A stretch of DNA of 64,000 bases from Paenibacillus cellulositrophicus (GCF_009363095.1 NZ_CP045295.1:1364001-1428000), one strand, 5' to 3'; shown: positions 17,851 through 26,632, numbered from the stretch's first letter. The notes: generated from the letters alone by a model not told the origin. Numbers and translations are program-made.

Positions 17851-18447
17851 TTACCATTCAAGCATCATTAAATCCTTGGACAAGGCGGCGAGCTTCTCCT
17901 TGCTCTTCTCCGCTTTTTCGGCATCTCCGGCCTGCATCGCCTCGTACAGGCGCTCCAGCTCGTCATCCAGCTCAAGTCTCAGGAGCTGCAGGCGCAAGTC
18001 GCCTTCTTTGGAGAAATACATTTTGGAAATCTCCTGCTCCGTCATAAAGGGACCCTTCTGATACAATACTTTTTGCTGATAGCCTGAAATTTCGACAAGC
18101 CGGATCACCTCGCCGAATAGAATGCTCTCGATCAGGATCTGGCGGTCCTTGAACCGTTTGACGATCGCGTGACCGCGGGTATCCTCGATCAGCTTCTCCA
18201 TCCATTCCGCCAGCTTGGCGTCCCGGATCGTGTAATCCCCAACCATCTTATAACCGTTTTTCGTCCGGTTAAACCGCAGCTTGACGAGTTTGCGCCCCGT
18301 TCGGACGGAGATGATGAACAGGGTTTCGTTTTCGCTCCAGTACAACGAATAGCCGTCTTGAATCAAATCCTTGATCAGGTCCTGAATATGCCGCCGGTTA
18401 AACCGAAGCTCCAAATTGCAGTATTCCACTTCATAGCTCTTATTCAC
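17851..18447 (-). CDS. Conserved-looking hypothetical protein
   Basis: A soluble protein of 198 residues with no domain I can name. It has an alternating beta/helix first half rich in aromatic residues (residues 1-70), and a charged helical C-terminal third (about 150-198) with heptad-like Leu/Glu/Lys spacing suggesting a coiled coil. GTG at 18447 has GGAGG seven bases upstream, a strong start. It lies alone between gnd and the divergent DUF1054 gene. Confidence 0.75.
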   Translation of the reverse strand: MNKSYEVEYCNLELRFNRRHIQDLIKDLIQDGYSLYWSENETLFIISVRTGRKLVKLRFNRTKNGYKMVGDYTIRDAKLAEWMEKLIEDTRGHAIVKRFKDRQILIESILFGEVIRLVEISGYQQKVLYQKGPFMTEQEISKMYFSKEGDLRLQLLRLELDDELERLYEAMQAGDAEKAEKSKEKLAALSKDLMMLEW

Positions 18448-18679
18448 GGCACTCCCTCCTTCAAAATTGGACCGCCTTTGGCTATTTCCTTCTCCCGCTT
18501 CTTAAGACCGGCGGGCTGGAATCGGCCGGTGATTCTTCAGCTTCGTTATCAAGCTGATGGCTTAACAGCTTTGCTATATTTTATACTTTATCCTATGTAA
18601 CGGTAACTTGGTTTATTGACTATTTTTACCCGACAGGGCGCAGCATCAAACGGAAAAGACCGGCCGGAAGCCCTGCCAA

Positions 18680-18709
18680 TTAAAGATCCGCCGCGGATTA
18701 TGGTATAAT
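18680..18709 (+). promoter_or_regulatory. Extended -10 promoter of the DUF1054 gene
   Basis: TGG-TATAAT (TATAAT at 18704-18709) with a poor -35 (TTAAAG) 18 bases upstream; the extended TGN element compensates. Confidence 0.55.
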
Positions 18710-18753
18710 GGGACAAAAATTCAACACGCATTTGGATGGAGGAGGCAGCAAGA

Positions 18754-19380
18754 ATGCCGTTTGCAGGATTTAACGCGCAGGATTTTGAAGTGTTTAATGT
18801 GGAGGGACTGGAGCCCCGGATGGAAGTGCTCATTGAGCGGGTTCGCCCCAAACTTGAAATATTAGGCAGCGAAATCGTTCCATTCCTGTCCGCGCTCAGC
18901 GGAGAGGAAATGTTCGTTCACGTGGCCAAGCATGCCCGCCGGACGGTAAACCCACCGAACGATACCTGGGTGGCTTGGGCAGCCAACAAACGCGGCTACA
19001 AAGCCCTCCCCCATTTTCAGGTGGGCATGTTCGGCACGCATCTGTTTATCATCTTTGCGATCATTTACGAAAGCACGAACAAGTCGGTATTCGCCGAGCA
19101 TCTGGAAGGCAAGAAAGGAATCGCGACTGTCAAAAAGCTCCCCAAAACGTTCTATTGGTCGATGGACCATATGGACCCCGGCTTTACCCCGCAGTCTGAA
19201 ATGACGGCCGCAGACTTCGCCAAAATGGCAGACAAGCTGAAGAACGTCAAAAAATCCGAGGTGCTGTGCGGACTCCGGATCGAAAAAGGAGACCCCGTGC
19301 TGGAGGACGGAGACCAGCTGGTGTCCGTCATTCATTCCACTTTTGAACAGCTGCTGCCGCTGTATAAAATGGCGTTCTAG
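18754..19380 (+). CDS. yktB: DUF1054 / YktB family protein (UPF0637)
   Basis: A 208-residue protein of the DUF1054 family (B. subtilis YktB is 212). Conserved stretches seen are FNAQDFEVF at the N-terminus, NDTWVAWAANKRGYKALPHF near residues 67-86 and the FIIFAIIYES stretch near 95-105. Function is unknown. The start at 18754 (MPFAGFNA) has GGAGGAGG eight bases upstream; an in-frame ATG at 18736 precedes the ribosome binding site and is rejected. Monocistronic, ended by a terminator shared with the MFS gene. Confidence 0.93.
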   Translation: MPFAGFNAQDFEVFNVEGLEPRMEVLIERVRPKLEILGSEIVPFLSALSGEEMFVHVAKHARRTVNPPNDTWVAWAANKRGYKALPHFQVGMFGTHLFIIFAIIYESTNKSVFAEHLEGKKGIATVKKLPKTFYWSMDHMDPGFTPQSEMTAADFAKMADKLKNVKKSEVLCGLRIEKGDPVLEDGDQLVSVIHSTFEQLLPLYKMAF

Positions 19381-19407
19381 CCGCCGCTTACGGTGCAGCC
19401 AAATATT

Positions 19408-19460
19408 AAAGGATAGGGCAGCCGGTACGCATAAGCGCGCTGGCACCTTATCCTTTTTTT
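19408..19460. terminator. Bidirectional terminator between yktB and the MFS gene
   Basis: AAAGGATAGGGCAGCC pairs with GGCACCTTATCCTTT; a run of seven Ts follows on the plus strand. Confidence 0.75.
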
Positions 19461-19465
19461 GTTTG

Positions 19466-20758
19466 TTACGGCGCCTCTGCCCGCTTCTTACGCGACAAAA
19501 CGAGGTGGATCACAAACAGCACGGCCATGACGATGCTGCTGGCGACAAAAGGCACCGAATGCCCGAGACGGTCCCAGAGCTGACCTGAAACGATCGGCCC
19601 GACAACCATGCCCGAGCCTTGGAGGGTGAGGAAAAATCCCCAGACCGCTCCCCGCTCGCCTTTGGGCACATGCGTCGATACAAAGGTATTCCAGGCAGGC
19701 AGGATCATGGCATAGCTGATGCCCACCACGCCTACGATGGCGAACACAACCGGCAGCGAGCGCACCGCCGAGAACATGATGAGGGAAATAGCCGCCAGCA
19801 GAAACCCGGCATTCAGGAAGGGAGCGGTTCCGAACTGGTCGACCAGCTTCCCGCATGGAATGATCGCCAGCACCGTAATGCCCCCGCCCGCGATCAGCAG
19901 CAGGCTGTACATATTCGGAGACAGGTGCAGCTCATTTTGAACGTACAGCGTGATCACCGGGCTGAGCAGCCCGATGACGAAGGATTGGAGAAACAGCGCC
20001 GGAAATACCAGCCAGCTGACCTTCAGGTTATGCCTGATTTCGTACAGCGTCTTGCGGATGCTGGCAAAAAGATGATTCACCTTTCCGAGCAGCTGGGGAA
20101 GGAACCCCCTCACAGATTCCGTCCTTCCTTCCATCTCCTGCCTATTGGCCTTGACTCTTCCCGGGAGGAGCAATGCAACCAGAACTACGATGATGCAGCA
20201 GCCGATAAGGATAAAAAATAGCGTCTGATAGTTTTTGTTCGTACGGTCCATCAAAAAATTCATGACGATCGGTCCTGCGCCTGTTCCGCCCAGCGAAGCA
20301 ATCTCGAGCATGCCGATCATTTGTCCGCTGCTGCCTTTCGGACCCGAAATGGCCGTCGTCCCGGTCATGGCACATGGCCACAGCGGCGAAGTGCCTACCC
20401 CAAGAATAAAACAGGCAAGCGATAGCCAGCCTGCGCCGGATAAGAAGGCGATCATGCCAACCGCGACAATGGTCAGCACCAGCGCCCCTGTCAGCGTTCT
20501 GCGGTACCCCAGCCGCTCGGCGATCCAGCCCGACGGGCTGCGGAACAGGTTGTCTCCGATATATTGAAGGGAAAAAGCGAGACCGATCGTATGGGCGCCG
20601 AGACCGAGCGAGTTTTTCATATAAACCGGCAAAATGGCCACCAGAAGCGACCCTTTCATAAATTCCACGAGAAATAGAATCGTCAGCAGCCCGATGAAAA
20701 AAGGCGAAATCAGCCGGCGGGCTGCCGCCGCTTCCGTTATTTGCGACACGCGTTTCAC
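19466..20758 (-). CDS. Major facilitator superfamily transporter
   Basis: A membrane protein of about 430 residues with 12 predicted hydrophobic segments in two halves. The loop between segments 2 and 3 has the MFS signature in the form SGWIAERLGYRRT, and a long hydrophilic loop follows segment 6. Substrate is unknown. Start choice is uncertain: GTG 20758 has AGGGA close by, GTG 20749 is also possible, and the frame extends to an ATG at 20824 without a ribosome binding site. A 12-bp palindrome lies upstream between it and divergent speA. Confidence 0.85.
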   Translation of the reverse strand: MKRVSQITEAAAARRLISPFFIGLLTILFLVEFMKGSLLVAILPVYMKNSLGLGAHTIGLAFSLQYIGDNLFRSPSGWIAERLGYRRTLTGALVLTIVAVGMIAFLSGAGWLSLACFILGVGTSPLWPCAMTGTTAISGPKGSSGQMIGMLEIASLGGTGAGPIVMNFLMDRTNKNYQTLFFILIGCCIIVVLVALLLPGRVKANRQEMEGRTESVRGFLPQLLGKVNHLFASIRKTLYEIRHNLKVSWLVFPALFLQSFVIGLLSPVITLYVQNELHLSPNMYSLLLIAGGGITVLAIIPCGKLVDQFGTAPFLNAGFLLAAISLIMFSAVRSLPVVFAIVGVVGISYAMILPAWNTFVSTHVPKGERGAVWGFFLTLQGSGMVVGPIVSGQLWDRLGHSVPFVASSIVMAVLFVIHLVLSRKKRAEAP

Positions 20759-20818
20759 CACTTCCCTATTTTGGTTTGTGCGAATCCTCCCAGCAGTATG
20801 GTCTATACTAATAGTGTA

Positions 20819-20830
20819 CCCCATATGGGG
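20819..20830. promoter_or_regulatory. Perfect 12-bp palindrome in the MFS-speA intergenic region
   Basis: CCCCATATGGGG, a candidate operator. No regulator is identified. Confidence 0.4.
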
Positions 20831-20859
20831 ACGAGATTTTCACAGGGTCAAAAAGCCGC

Positions 20860-20887
20860 TTGCATTCGCCCCCCGATTTGCTATACT
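20860..20887 (+). promoter_or_regulatory. Promoter of speA
   Basis: TTGCAT (20860-20865), 16-base spacer, TATACT (20882-20887) preceded by TGC, an extended -10. Confidence 0.65.
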
Positions 20888-20929
20888 GAGCTTTGTAATT
20901 TTAACAGATGAAAGGTTGTGACAGCATAC

Positions 20930-22405
20930 ATGGACCATAGCCGTACCCCTTTATTTACAGCACTCACACAGCACGCGGCAAAAAATCCCGTTCAGTTCCA
21001 TATTCCCGGCCACAAGAAGGGAATGGGGACCGATACCGAATTCAGAGAATTTATCGGCGATAACGCCCTCTCTATAGATCTGATCAATATTGCCCCGCTG
21101 GACGACCTCCACCAGCCGACCGGTGTCATCGAGGAAGCCCAGATTCTTGCTGCTGACGCTTTCGGCGCCGATTACACGTATTTCAGCGTACAGGGAACCA
21201 GCGGCGCGATCATGACCATGATTCTGACGATGTGCTCTCCTGGCGACAAAATCATCGTTCCCCGGAATGTCCATAAGTCGGTCATGTCCGCGATTATTTT
21301 CTCCGGCGCCAAACCTGTCTTCGTATCGCCGGCCCGCGACGAAAATTTAGGGATCGACCACGGCATTACCGTCCGCTCCGTGCAGCGGGCCCTGGACCGT
21401 CATCCGGACGCCAAAGCGGTGCTCGTCATTAATCCGACGTACTTCGGCGTCTCCGCCAATCTGAAGGAGATCGTGGACCTCGCCCACAGCCGGCATGTGC
21501 CCGTCCTCGTGGACGAAGCCCACGGCGTGCTGACCCATTTCCATCCGGAACTGCCGATGTCCGCTATGGATGCCGGAGCGGATATGGCCGCGACGAGCGT
21601 GCATAAGCTGGGCGGCTCCATGACGCAGAGCTCCGTGCTGAATCTGAACACGAAGAACGGCTATGTCAATCCGCAGCGCGTGCAAACGATCATCAGTATG
21701 CTGACCACGACGTCGACTTCTTACATTTTGCTCGCTTCGCTGGATACCTCCAGACGGAACCTGGCGCTGAACGGATATGCCATGGCCCAAAGTGCCATCG
21801 ACATGGCGCAGTCCGCCCGCAAGCAAATCAATGAAATTGAAGGTCTCTACTGCTTCGGCAAGGAAATTCTCGGCGGGGAAGCGACTTACGATTATGATCC
21901 GACCAAGCTGACCATCCATGTCCGCCACCTAGGCATCACCGGTTATGAGACCGAAAACTGGCTTCGCGAAAAGTATAATATCGAAGTCGAGCTGAGCGAC
22001 ATGTACAACATCCTGTGCCTGATTACGCCAGGGGATAACGAGGAGACCATCTCTATCCTGGTGAATGCGCTACGCGAGCTGGCACAGACCTACTATAATG
22101 TAAACACAGCCAACGAGCTGGTTGTTAAAATTCCAGAAATTCCGCAGCTGTCCCTCATTCCAAGGGATGCCTTCTACGGAGATACGGAAGTTATTCCGTT
22201 CAAGGAATCGGCCGGACGCATTATCGCCGAGTTTATTTATGTGTATCCGCCGGGCATTCCGATCCTTCTTCCGGGAGAGGTCATCTCCCAAGACAATATC
22301 GACTACATCGTCGACCATGTGGACGTCGGGCTGCCGGTAAAAGGACCGGAAGACCGGTATATCCAAAACGTCAAGGTTATTGTGGAAACCGATCCGATTT
22401 TTTAA
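20930..22405 (+). CDS. speA: Arginine (Orn/Lys/Arg-family) decarboxylase
   Basis: A PLP-dependent fold-type I decarboxylase of 491 residues, close to B. subtilis SpeA (490), which makes agmatine for polyamine synthesis. Matching stretches are VQFHIPGHKKGMG at residues 21-33, DLINIAPLDDLH near 50, the PLP-lysine motif TSVHKLGGS near 225 and YPPGIPILLPGE near 441. The long N-terminal wing domain of E. coli-type enzymes is absent. ATG 20930 aligns with SpeA; GTG 20918 lies two bases from AAAGG, so the start is not certain. Related enzymes (lysine decarboxylase, YaaO) are possible alternatives. Confidence 0.9.
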   Translation: MDHSRTPLFTALTQHAAKNPVQFHIPGHKKGMGTDTEFREFIGDNALSIDLINIAPLDDLHQPTGVIEEAQILAADAFGADYTYFSVQGTSGAIMTMILTMCSPGDKIIVPRNVHKSVMSAIIFSGAKPVFVSPARDENLGIDHGITVRSVQRALDRHPDAKAVLVINPTYFGVSANLKEIVDLAHSRHVPVLVDEAHGVLTHFHPELPMSAMDAGADMAATSVHKLGGSMTQSSVLNLNTKNGYVNPQRVQTIISMLTTTSTSYILLASLDTSRRNLALNGYAMAQSAIDMAQSARKQINEIEGLYCFGKEILGGEATYDYDPTKLTIHVRHLGITGYETENWLREKYNIEVELSDMYNILCLITPGDNEETISILVNALRELAQTYYNVNTANELVVKIPEIPQLSLIPRDAFYGDTEVIPFKESAGRIIAEFIYVYPPGIPILLPGEVISQDNIDYIVDHVDVGLPVKGPEDRYIQNVKVIVETDPIF

Positions 22406-22431
22406 TACGCGCGGCTGTTTGCCGCCTGCAC

Positions 22432-22483
22432 CAAAAAAAGAAACCCCCGGTCCCGCTTTCGCTGCGGTTCGGGGGTTTCTTGG
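22432..22483. terminator. Terminator between speA and the DUF1292 gene
   Basis: AAGAAACCCCCG paired with CGGGGGTTTCTT, with A7 on the left side, usable in both directions. Confidence 0.85.
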
Positions 22484-22506
22484 TGTAGGGCTTGTGGCGA
22501 AATGGA

Positions 22507-22824
22507 TTACTCCTGGTCCAACTGGGCAACCAGCTCGTTATAAGCGGCTTCCACTTTGTTCCATTCTTCTTCGTCTTCAATATTGTAAAGCATCATTTCC
22601 TCGTCCTCTTCCTCGACGCGAAGGATGATGCCGTCCGCTTCAGGATTCTCACGTTCCAGCAGCAGTGCATAAACGTTCTCGCCTACATCGAATGTTTCGA
22701 CAAGAACCATTTCCACGTCTTTGCCGTTCTCATCTGTCAGCGTCAGAACAAATTCCTCATGCTCGTGATCATGGTCATGATCATGATTGCAGGCTTCGCC
22801 GTGTTCATGCTTGTAATCGCTCAT
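22507..22824 (-). CDS. DUF1292 family protein (YrzB-like)
   Basis: A very acidic protein of 105 residues in the DUF1292 family. The N-terminus has a His/Asp cluster (HDHDHDHEHE, residues 14-23) that could bind metal. The remainder has the family pattern of a Glu-rich sheet with YALLLERE and the EEEDEEMMLYNIEDEEEW stretch. Function is not known; related genes are often near yrrK/mltG, which is not the case here. ATG 22824 has GTGAGG 11 bases upstream. Confidence 0.88.
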   Translation of the reverse strand: MSDYKHEHGEACNHDHDHDHEHEEFVLTLTDENGKDVEMVLVETFDVGENVYALLLERENPEADGIILRVEEEDEEMMLYNIEDEEEWNKVEAAYNELVAQLDQE

Positions 22825-22918
22825 TTTAACAAAAACCTCACTTATGGTTGGAATGGATCATACCACCGTATCGTATCACGTCCGCATGATCTGGTCAATT
22901 TATCCTCCTCGGGGGTTG

Positions 22919-23470
22919 TCAGTTCAGCGCAGTGATCACTTTTTGCGATACGAGGACGTAATCGCTGGTCTTGGTGGCTTTAATGTAGAACCCCACTTTA
23001 TATTTGCCCGCGCTGCTGAAATCATACGTGAAATCGTAAGTCCGGAACCAGAAATTATCCTTCTGGCTGCCGCTCACGTCCTGAGACTGGATATCTTTGA
23101 CCTTTCCCGAAGGATCCGTAATAGCCACCTTTACGCTCGCCACATCGTCCGATAAGCTGTCCACCTGGCAGAATACGTTAAACTTGAGCTTCCCTTTATT
23201 GACGTTACCGAAGACGGTATCTCCATTAAACAGAAATATATGTACGTTAGGCTTAATGAATTCAACCTTGTTCGTATCTGAATTAAACTTTACGACCCCG
23301 TCAAACTCCCGAATCGGGACATAGGTTTTGCCGTCGATGATATAACCGCCGTCCTGGATTTCCTTGCCGTTCATCCACACCCTGACTTTCTGGGTGATCG
23401 AATCCGCAAACACAGAACCCCCCATCAGGGAAAAGGCGAATACGCATACCATAACTTTCTTCCAATTCAT
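22919..23470 (-). CDS. Secreted protein with copper-amine-oxidase-like N-terminal domain
   Basis: A protein of 183 residues with an N-terminal signal peptide (NWKKVMVCVFAFSLMGGSVFA, cleavage after about residue 22). Next comes a short segment resembling the copper amine oxidase N-terminal domain of Firmicute surface proteins: VWMNGKEI, YIIDGKTYVPIREF and the closing FNSDTNKVEF. The C-terminal half is beta-rich and Ser/Asp/Lys-rich, possibly an immunoglobulin-like fold. Probably exported; function unknown. The start at 23470 has GGAGGG about 10 bases upstream. Confidence 0.8.
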   Translation of the reverse strand: MNWKKVMVCVFAFSLMGGSVFADSITQKVRVWMNGKEIQDGGYIIDGKTYVPIREFDGVVKFNSDTNKVEFIKPNVHIFLFNGDTVFGNVNKGKLKFNVFCQVDSLSDDVASVKVAITDPSGKVKDIQSQDVSGSQKDNFWFRTYDFTYDFSSAGKYKVGFYIKATKTSDYVLVSQKVITALN

Positions 23471-23602
23471 CTTGTTCATTTCCCTCCATTTCCATCGTGA
23501 TGTTGTATGTATATACGAAAAGTACAAACGCAAGTTGCGCTGTCCATACGGACAAAACTCACATTTTTTCTCAAAAGTGAAGGAATTTTGTTCCAGAAAT
23601 AC

Positions 23603-23628
23603 AAAAAAAGCCCCACCTTGTGGGACTA
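23603..23628 (-). terminator. Terminator after the 63-residue Cys-containing protein gene
   Basis: On the minus strand AGTCCCAC-AAG-GTGGGGCT followed by TTTTTTT. Confidence 0.8.
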
Positions 23629-23665
23629 TAGCTCCAAATTTTTGGTTCAGATCCTATTTCTCTCC

Positions 23666-23857
23666 TTATTTCTTGGTTAAAATACAGGGCACCCCTTTGC
23701 CGACCGCACCCGGAACTCTCATCCGTGCCGCGTACGCCATTCCCCGGGCACAGGGCGTTTTACAGGCCTCGCATACGTCGGAGGTCACGAGCCTCATGCC
23801 TCGGATGACCTTTTCCCCTTTGGCTTGTGCTGGTTTTTTGCTTTTTCCCTTCGCCAT
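23666..23857 (-). CDS. Small Cys-containing basic protein, function unknown
   Basis: A 63-residue basic protein that starts with a Lys-rich stretch ([16 protein letters not shown]). It has a compact cysteine set: CEACKTPC in the middle and a fourth Cys in VPCILTKK near the end, a pattern suited to one metal site. The start at 23857 has GGGG seven bases upstream; the longer open frame upstream reads as non-coding. It is followed by a good terminator, which supports a real gene. It is divergent from the MBL-fold gene, with 132 bases between start codons. Confidence 0.65.
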   Translation of the reverse strand: MAKGKSKKPAQAKGEKVIRGMRLVTSDVCEACKTPCARGMAYAARMRVPGAVGKGVPCILTKK

Positions 23858-23989
23858 GACAAAACCCCATTTCGCGCGTTTACAGCATATTATGGGGGTA
23901 GATGGAAATTGGGAACTGTGGTGTATAATGAAAGAAAAAAATACGAACGGCATGCTCGGCATGCCGCTCATTCACAGGAGGATCAACCG

Positions 23990-24727
23990 ATGAGCTTGCA
24001 GCTTCAGATGCTGGGGACAGGCAGCGCTTTTGCCAAAAAGTATTTCAACAATAATGCCCTGCTCGGGGACGGGTCGTTCACTTTGCTGATCGATTGCGGA
24101 ATTACGGCACCCCTCGCCCTTCACCAACTGGGCAAAACGTTCAATGACTTGGATGCCGTGCTGATCACCCATATTCATGGCGATCATGTCGGCGGCCTGG
24201 AGGAGCTTGCCTTCCAGATGAAATATGCGTATCGTCGCAAAATGAAGCTTTATATCGCGGAAGCTTTGCGTGATGTGCTGTGGGAGCACACCCTGAAGGG
24301 CGGTCTGTCCCAGCCCGGCGAAATCACCTGCCTCGAGGACGCCTTCGACGTACATACGCTTCAGCCGGGGGTTCCCTGCCGCCTGTCGGAGCAAATCGAG
24401 CTGGAGCTCATCCCGAACCGCCACATTCCGGGCAAAGACAGCTTTTCCCTCTATATTAACGGCCGGATCTTCTACAGCGCGGACATGACCTTCGACCCCG
24501 GGCTGCTGGACAAGCTCGTACGGGAACGCGGCTGTGATACGATCCTGCATGAGGTCCAGCTGGAAGGACCGGGCGAGGTGCATACGACGCTTAGTGAGCT
24601 GCTATCGCTTCCAGCGCCGGTTCAGCGTATGATCCGATTGATGCATTATGCGGATAATAAAGACGAGTTTGTAGGAAAAACCGGAGAAATGACTTTCCTT
24701 GAGCAAGGGCACGTATATACGCTGTAA
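23990..24727 (+). CDS. MBL-fold metallo-hydrolase (RNase Z-like subgroup)
   Basis: A cytoplasmic protein of 245 residues with the metallo-beta-lactamase fold. The metal motif is [10 protein letters not shown] near residue 59, later His in [10 protein letters not shown] and Asp in YSADMTFD, and a terminal MHYAD. This resembles RNase Z/ElaC-like and related hydrolases, but it is shorter than RNase Z, so the substrate is open. The start at 23990 (MSLQLQML) has AGGAGG eight bases upstream. A strong terminator ends it. Confidence 0.88.
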   Translation: MSLQLQMLGTGSAFAKKYFNNNALLGDGSFTLLIDCGITAPLALHQLGKTFNDLDAVLITHIHGDHVGGLEELAFQMKYAYRRKMKLYIAEALRDVLWEHTLKGGLSQPGEITCLEDAFDVHTLQPGVPCRLSEQIELELIPNRHIPGKDSFSLYINGRIFYSADMTFDPGLLDKLVRERGCDTILHEVQLEGPGEVHTTLSELLSLPAPVQRMIRLMHYADNKDEFVGKTGEMTFLEQGHVYTL

Positions 24728-24763
24728 CCCTTGCAGGTCGATGTGGATTACGGGTGAAAAAAC

Positions 24764-24813
24764 ACAGCCGGCTGCAGAAAGATGAACCTTCTCTGCAGCC
24801 GGCTGTTATTTTT
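24764..24813 (+). terminator. Terminator after the MBL-fold gene
   Basis: A 15-bp perfect stem (ACAGCCGGCTGCAGA and complement) followed by TATTTTT. Confidence 0.9.
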
Positions 24814-24833
24814 GGAAGCATGACGCTCGTCTT

Positions 24834-25073
24834 TTATTCAAAGGTAGGCAGGTTATCGAGATTATTCGACGGATCGCCGTCGGCGTCCCCGCGGATGTAC
24901 ATCTCGCCGTCACGGCCTTTAAAGACGTTTACTCCGGCAATGGCGCCCGCCTTTACTTCCTGCAGCGCCTGCTCGTAATCGAGCACCCGGCCCGACGACG
25001 TTTGAAAGGCCGTCAAGTCGCCGTCACCGTTCTTCTGTACTGCGATAAATTGTTCTCTTCCCGGGTTTCCCAT
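24834..25073 (-). CDS. DUF3892 domain protein
   Basis: A small soluble protein of 79 residues matching the DUF3892 pattern: FIAVQKNGDGDLTAFQTSSG, then YEQALQEVKAGAIAGVNVFK and the acidic RGDADGDPSNNLDNLP end. Function is unknown. ATG 25073 has GGAG nine bases upstream. Confidence 0.85.
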   Translation of the reverse strand: MGNPGREQFIAVQKNGDGDLTAFQTSSGRVLDYEQALQEVKAGAIAGVNVFKGRDGEMYIRGDADGDPSNNLDNLPTFE

Positions 25074-25163
25074 CGATATCCACTCCTTAAGTTGTCATGA
25101 TATATCAAGGTGACATATGAATATCGTTCCCTGAGAACATGGATTTATGCGAAGAAATGAAGC

Positions 25164-25607
25164 CTACAGTGTTTTCTTCATACGGACATGCGGAATGCCC
25201 GCGTCATCGAATGGCTCCTTGGAAATGACCTCGTAGCCTTGTTTTGCATAGAACTGTTCAGCTTGGCACTGAGCGTCCAGGATGGAATAGGCCAGCCCCA
25301 GTTCCTTCGCCCGCTCTTCCATCGCCATCAGCAAAATGCGGCCGAACCCGTGGGTGCGGAACTCGCGGCGAACCGCGATTCGCTGCATCTTGGCGGTATC
25401 GCTGTTATAATAAATGATCCGGCCGGTGGCCACATACTGATCCTTGTCCTGAAGGAGGATATGATGAACATTTTCGCTGATCACATCGTATTCGTCGATC
25501 TCCAGGTCGGCGGGCACGTTTTGTTCCTTGACGAACACCTCCTGGCGGATGTCCAGCGCATGTTCCAGCTGCTCGGGGGTCGTCACGTATACTATTTCTG
25601 CAGGCAT
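25164..25607 (-). CDS. GNAT family N-acetyltransferase (YjcF/ElaA-like)
   Basis: A 147-residue acetyltransferase. The N-terminal signature IRQEVFVKEQNVPADLEID (residues 20-38) is typical of the YjcF/ElaA-like subgroup. The acetyl-CoA site is RIAVRREFRTHGFGRILL (residues 75-92) with the Q/R-x-x-G-x-G/A loop in the form RTHGFGR. Acceptor substrate unknown. ATG 25607 has GAGAGGG six bases upstream. Stands alone. Confidence 0.9.
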   Translation of the reverse strand: MPAEIVYVTTPEQLEHALDIRQEVFVKEQNVPADLEIDEYDVISENVHHILLQDKDQYVATGRIIYYNSDTAKMQRIAVRREFRTHGFGRILLMAMEERAKELGLAYSILDAQCQAEQFYAKQGYEVISKEPFDDAGIPHVRMKKTL

Positions 25608-25704
25608 CGGTTACCCTCTCTTTCATGCAATCAATATAAAAAAACACGGCTGAATCATTATACAAAAAAATGATTTTCCTGTATAGTTGACTCATGAGAG
25701 CTCT

Positions 25705-25833
25705 ATGGAAGGGAGACCATGGATCGTTATGGGCATGACCATTGCGCTGATCGTCATTTTATCAGCCATCTTGATCTATTCATTCATTTATGTCATCCAA
25801 AAAGGGTATTCACGCAAATGGGATGAGGAATAA
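25705..25833 (+). CDS. Small single-pass membrane protein (about 42 residues)
   Basis: A short frame with one strong hydrophobic segment (MTIALIVILSAILIYSFIYV) followed by a basic/acidic tail QKGYSRKWDEE and TAA at 25831. Possible starts in frame are ATG 25705, 25729 and 25735; GAAGGGAG lies between the first and the second, so the exact start is unclear. Its form resembles the many tiny membrane proteins of Bacilli. Coding is inferred from composition only. Confidence 0.5.
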   Translation: MEGRPWIVMGMTIALIVILSAILIYSFIYVIQKGYSRKWDEE

Positions 25834-25952
25834 GAAAAACGTTTATCGACGAACACTCACGGAAGATAGACCGCGTTTTGCGGAAGTTTTTCTTACGATA
25901 TAAGGAAACCGAATCTCCGATGCAAATACTTTCTTATATCTAAAATAAAACA

Positions 25953-25982
25953 AGGGCCGGTGCAGTTGGAGCACGGGCCCTA
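25953..25982 (-). terminator. Terminator after the small lipoprotein gene
   Basis: Minus strand: GGGCCCGTGC paired with GCACCGGCCC, then TTGTTTTATTTT. Confidence 0.75.
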
Positions 25983-25999
25983 TGTCTTGTCACGGGGAA

Positions 26000-26197
26000 T
26001 CAGGGCGGCGTAATAGGGCCCTTGGAATACACATCCTCGCTGACCGATTTGCCGTAAACGTCCAGCATAATCGGTGAGTCGGCCATTGTTGAACCGGGCT
26101 TGATCGGCTCCTGCGCATCCGAAAACTCACCCGCGGGGGAGCATCCGGCAAGCAGCAGGCACATCCCTGCAGCGAGCAGCCCGCCTTTGTTCGGCAT
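26000..26197 (-). CDS. Small lipoprotein, function unknown
   Basis: A 65-residue protein with a classical lipoprotein signal: PNKGG, a hydrophobic core (LLAAGMCLLLAGC) and lipobox LAGC with the lipidated Cys at about residue 19. The mature part of about 46 residues is Ser/Pro/Asp-rich. The start at 26197 has AAGGAG nine bases upstream. Likely anchored on the outer face of the membrane; role unknown. Confidence 0.75.
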   Translation of the reverse strand: MPNKGGLLAAGMCLLLAGCSPAGEFSDAQEPIKPGSTMADSPIMLDVYGKSVSEDVYSKGPITPP

Positions 26198-26313
26198 ACC
26201 GTGCCACTCCTTCTGTTTCGAAATATACTTTAGTTTTCGCCCGTTTGGATAGCTTCTAATCATGAGCGGCAAACAAATTGTGCATGCCATTCACCGTGAG
26301 CAAAATAAAATGA

Positions 26314-26342
26314 TTGACAGCTAACTTCGGCGCTGTTATTAT
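26314..26342 (+). promoter_or_regulatory. Strong sigma-A promoter of tRNA-Val
   Basis: TTGACA (26314-26319), 17-base spacer, TATTAT (26337-26342), 22 bases before the tRNA. Confidence 0.8.
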
Positions 26343-26364
26343 ATTAAATGTATCTGACTTGTAC

Positions 26365-26437
26365 GATCTGCTAGCTCAGCTGGGAGAGCACCATCTTGAC
26401 AGGGTGGGGGTCAGTGGTTCGAGCCCACTGCAGATCA
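26365..26437 (+). tRNA. tRNA-Val (anticodon GAC)
   Basis: Full cloverleaf: acceptor GATCTGC/GCAGATC, D-arm GCTCAGCTGGGAGAGC, anticodon stem CCATC/GGTGG with loop TTGACAG, T-arm with GGTTCGAGCC. The CCA end is not encoded. It has its own promoter and terminator. Confidence 0.95.
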
Positions 26438-26444
26438 TCTATAG

Positions 26445-26479
26445 AAACCCTTGAAGCTTAAGGCTTCAAGGGTTTTTTG
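26445..26479 (+). terminator. Terminator of tRNA-Val
   Basis: AAACCCTTGAAGC with GGCTTCAAGGGTTTTTT, a near-perfect 13-bp stem with a short loop. Confidence 0.92.
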
Positions 26480-26583
26480 TTATTTTCACACTTAGCTGCA
26501 TAAGTTTTGGCCTTGTCCCGTTAAGATAATCATCTATTTTGTTCTCAAAGGGACCTCCGCCGTGTTTGCGAAGGAAACCGTTA

Positions 26584-26592
26584 CATACGATA
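26584..26592 (+). promoter_or_regulatory. Possible mother-cell sigma (E or K) -10 element
   Basis: CATACGATA matches the sigma-K -10 pattern CATANNNTA and 7 of 8 of the sigma-E -10. It sits 41 bases before a coat-like gene. No convincing -35 (AC) is seen at the proper spacing. Confidence 0.4.
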
Positions 26593-26632
26593 TCTCAGGT
26601 TTCACATTTTCCAACAAAGGTGGGGTAACCAA

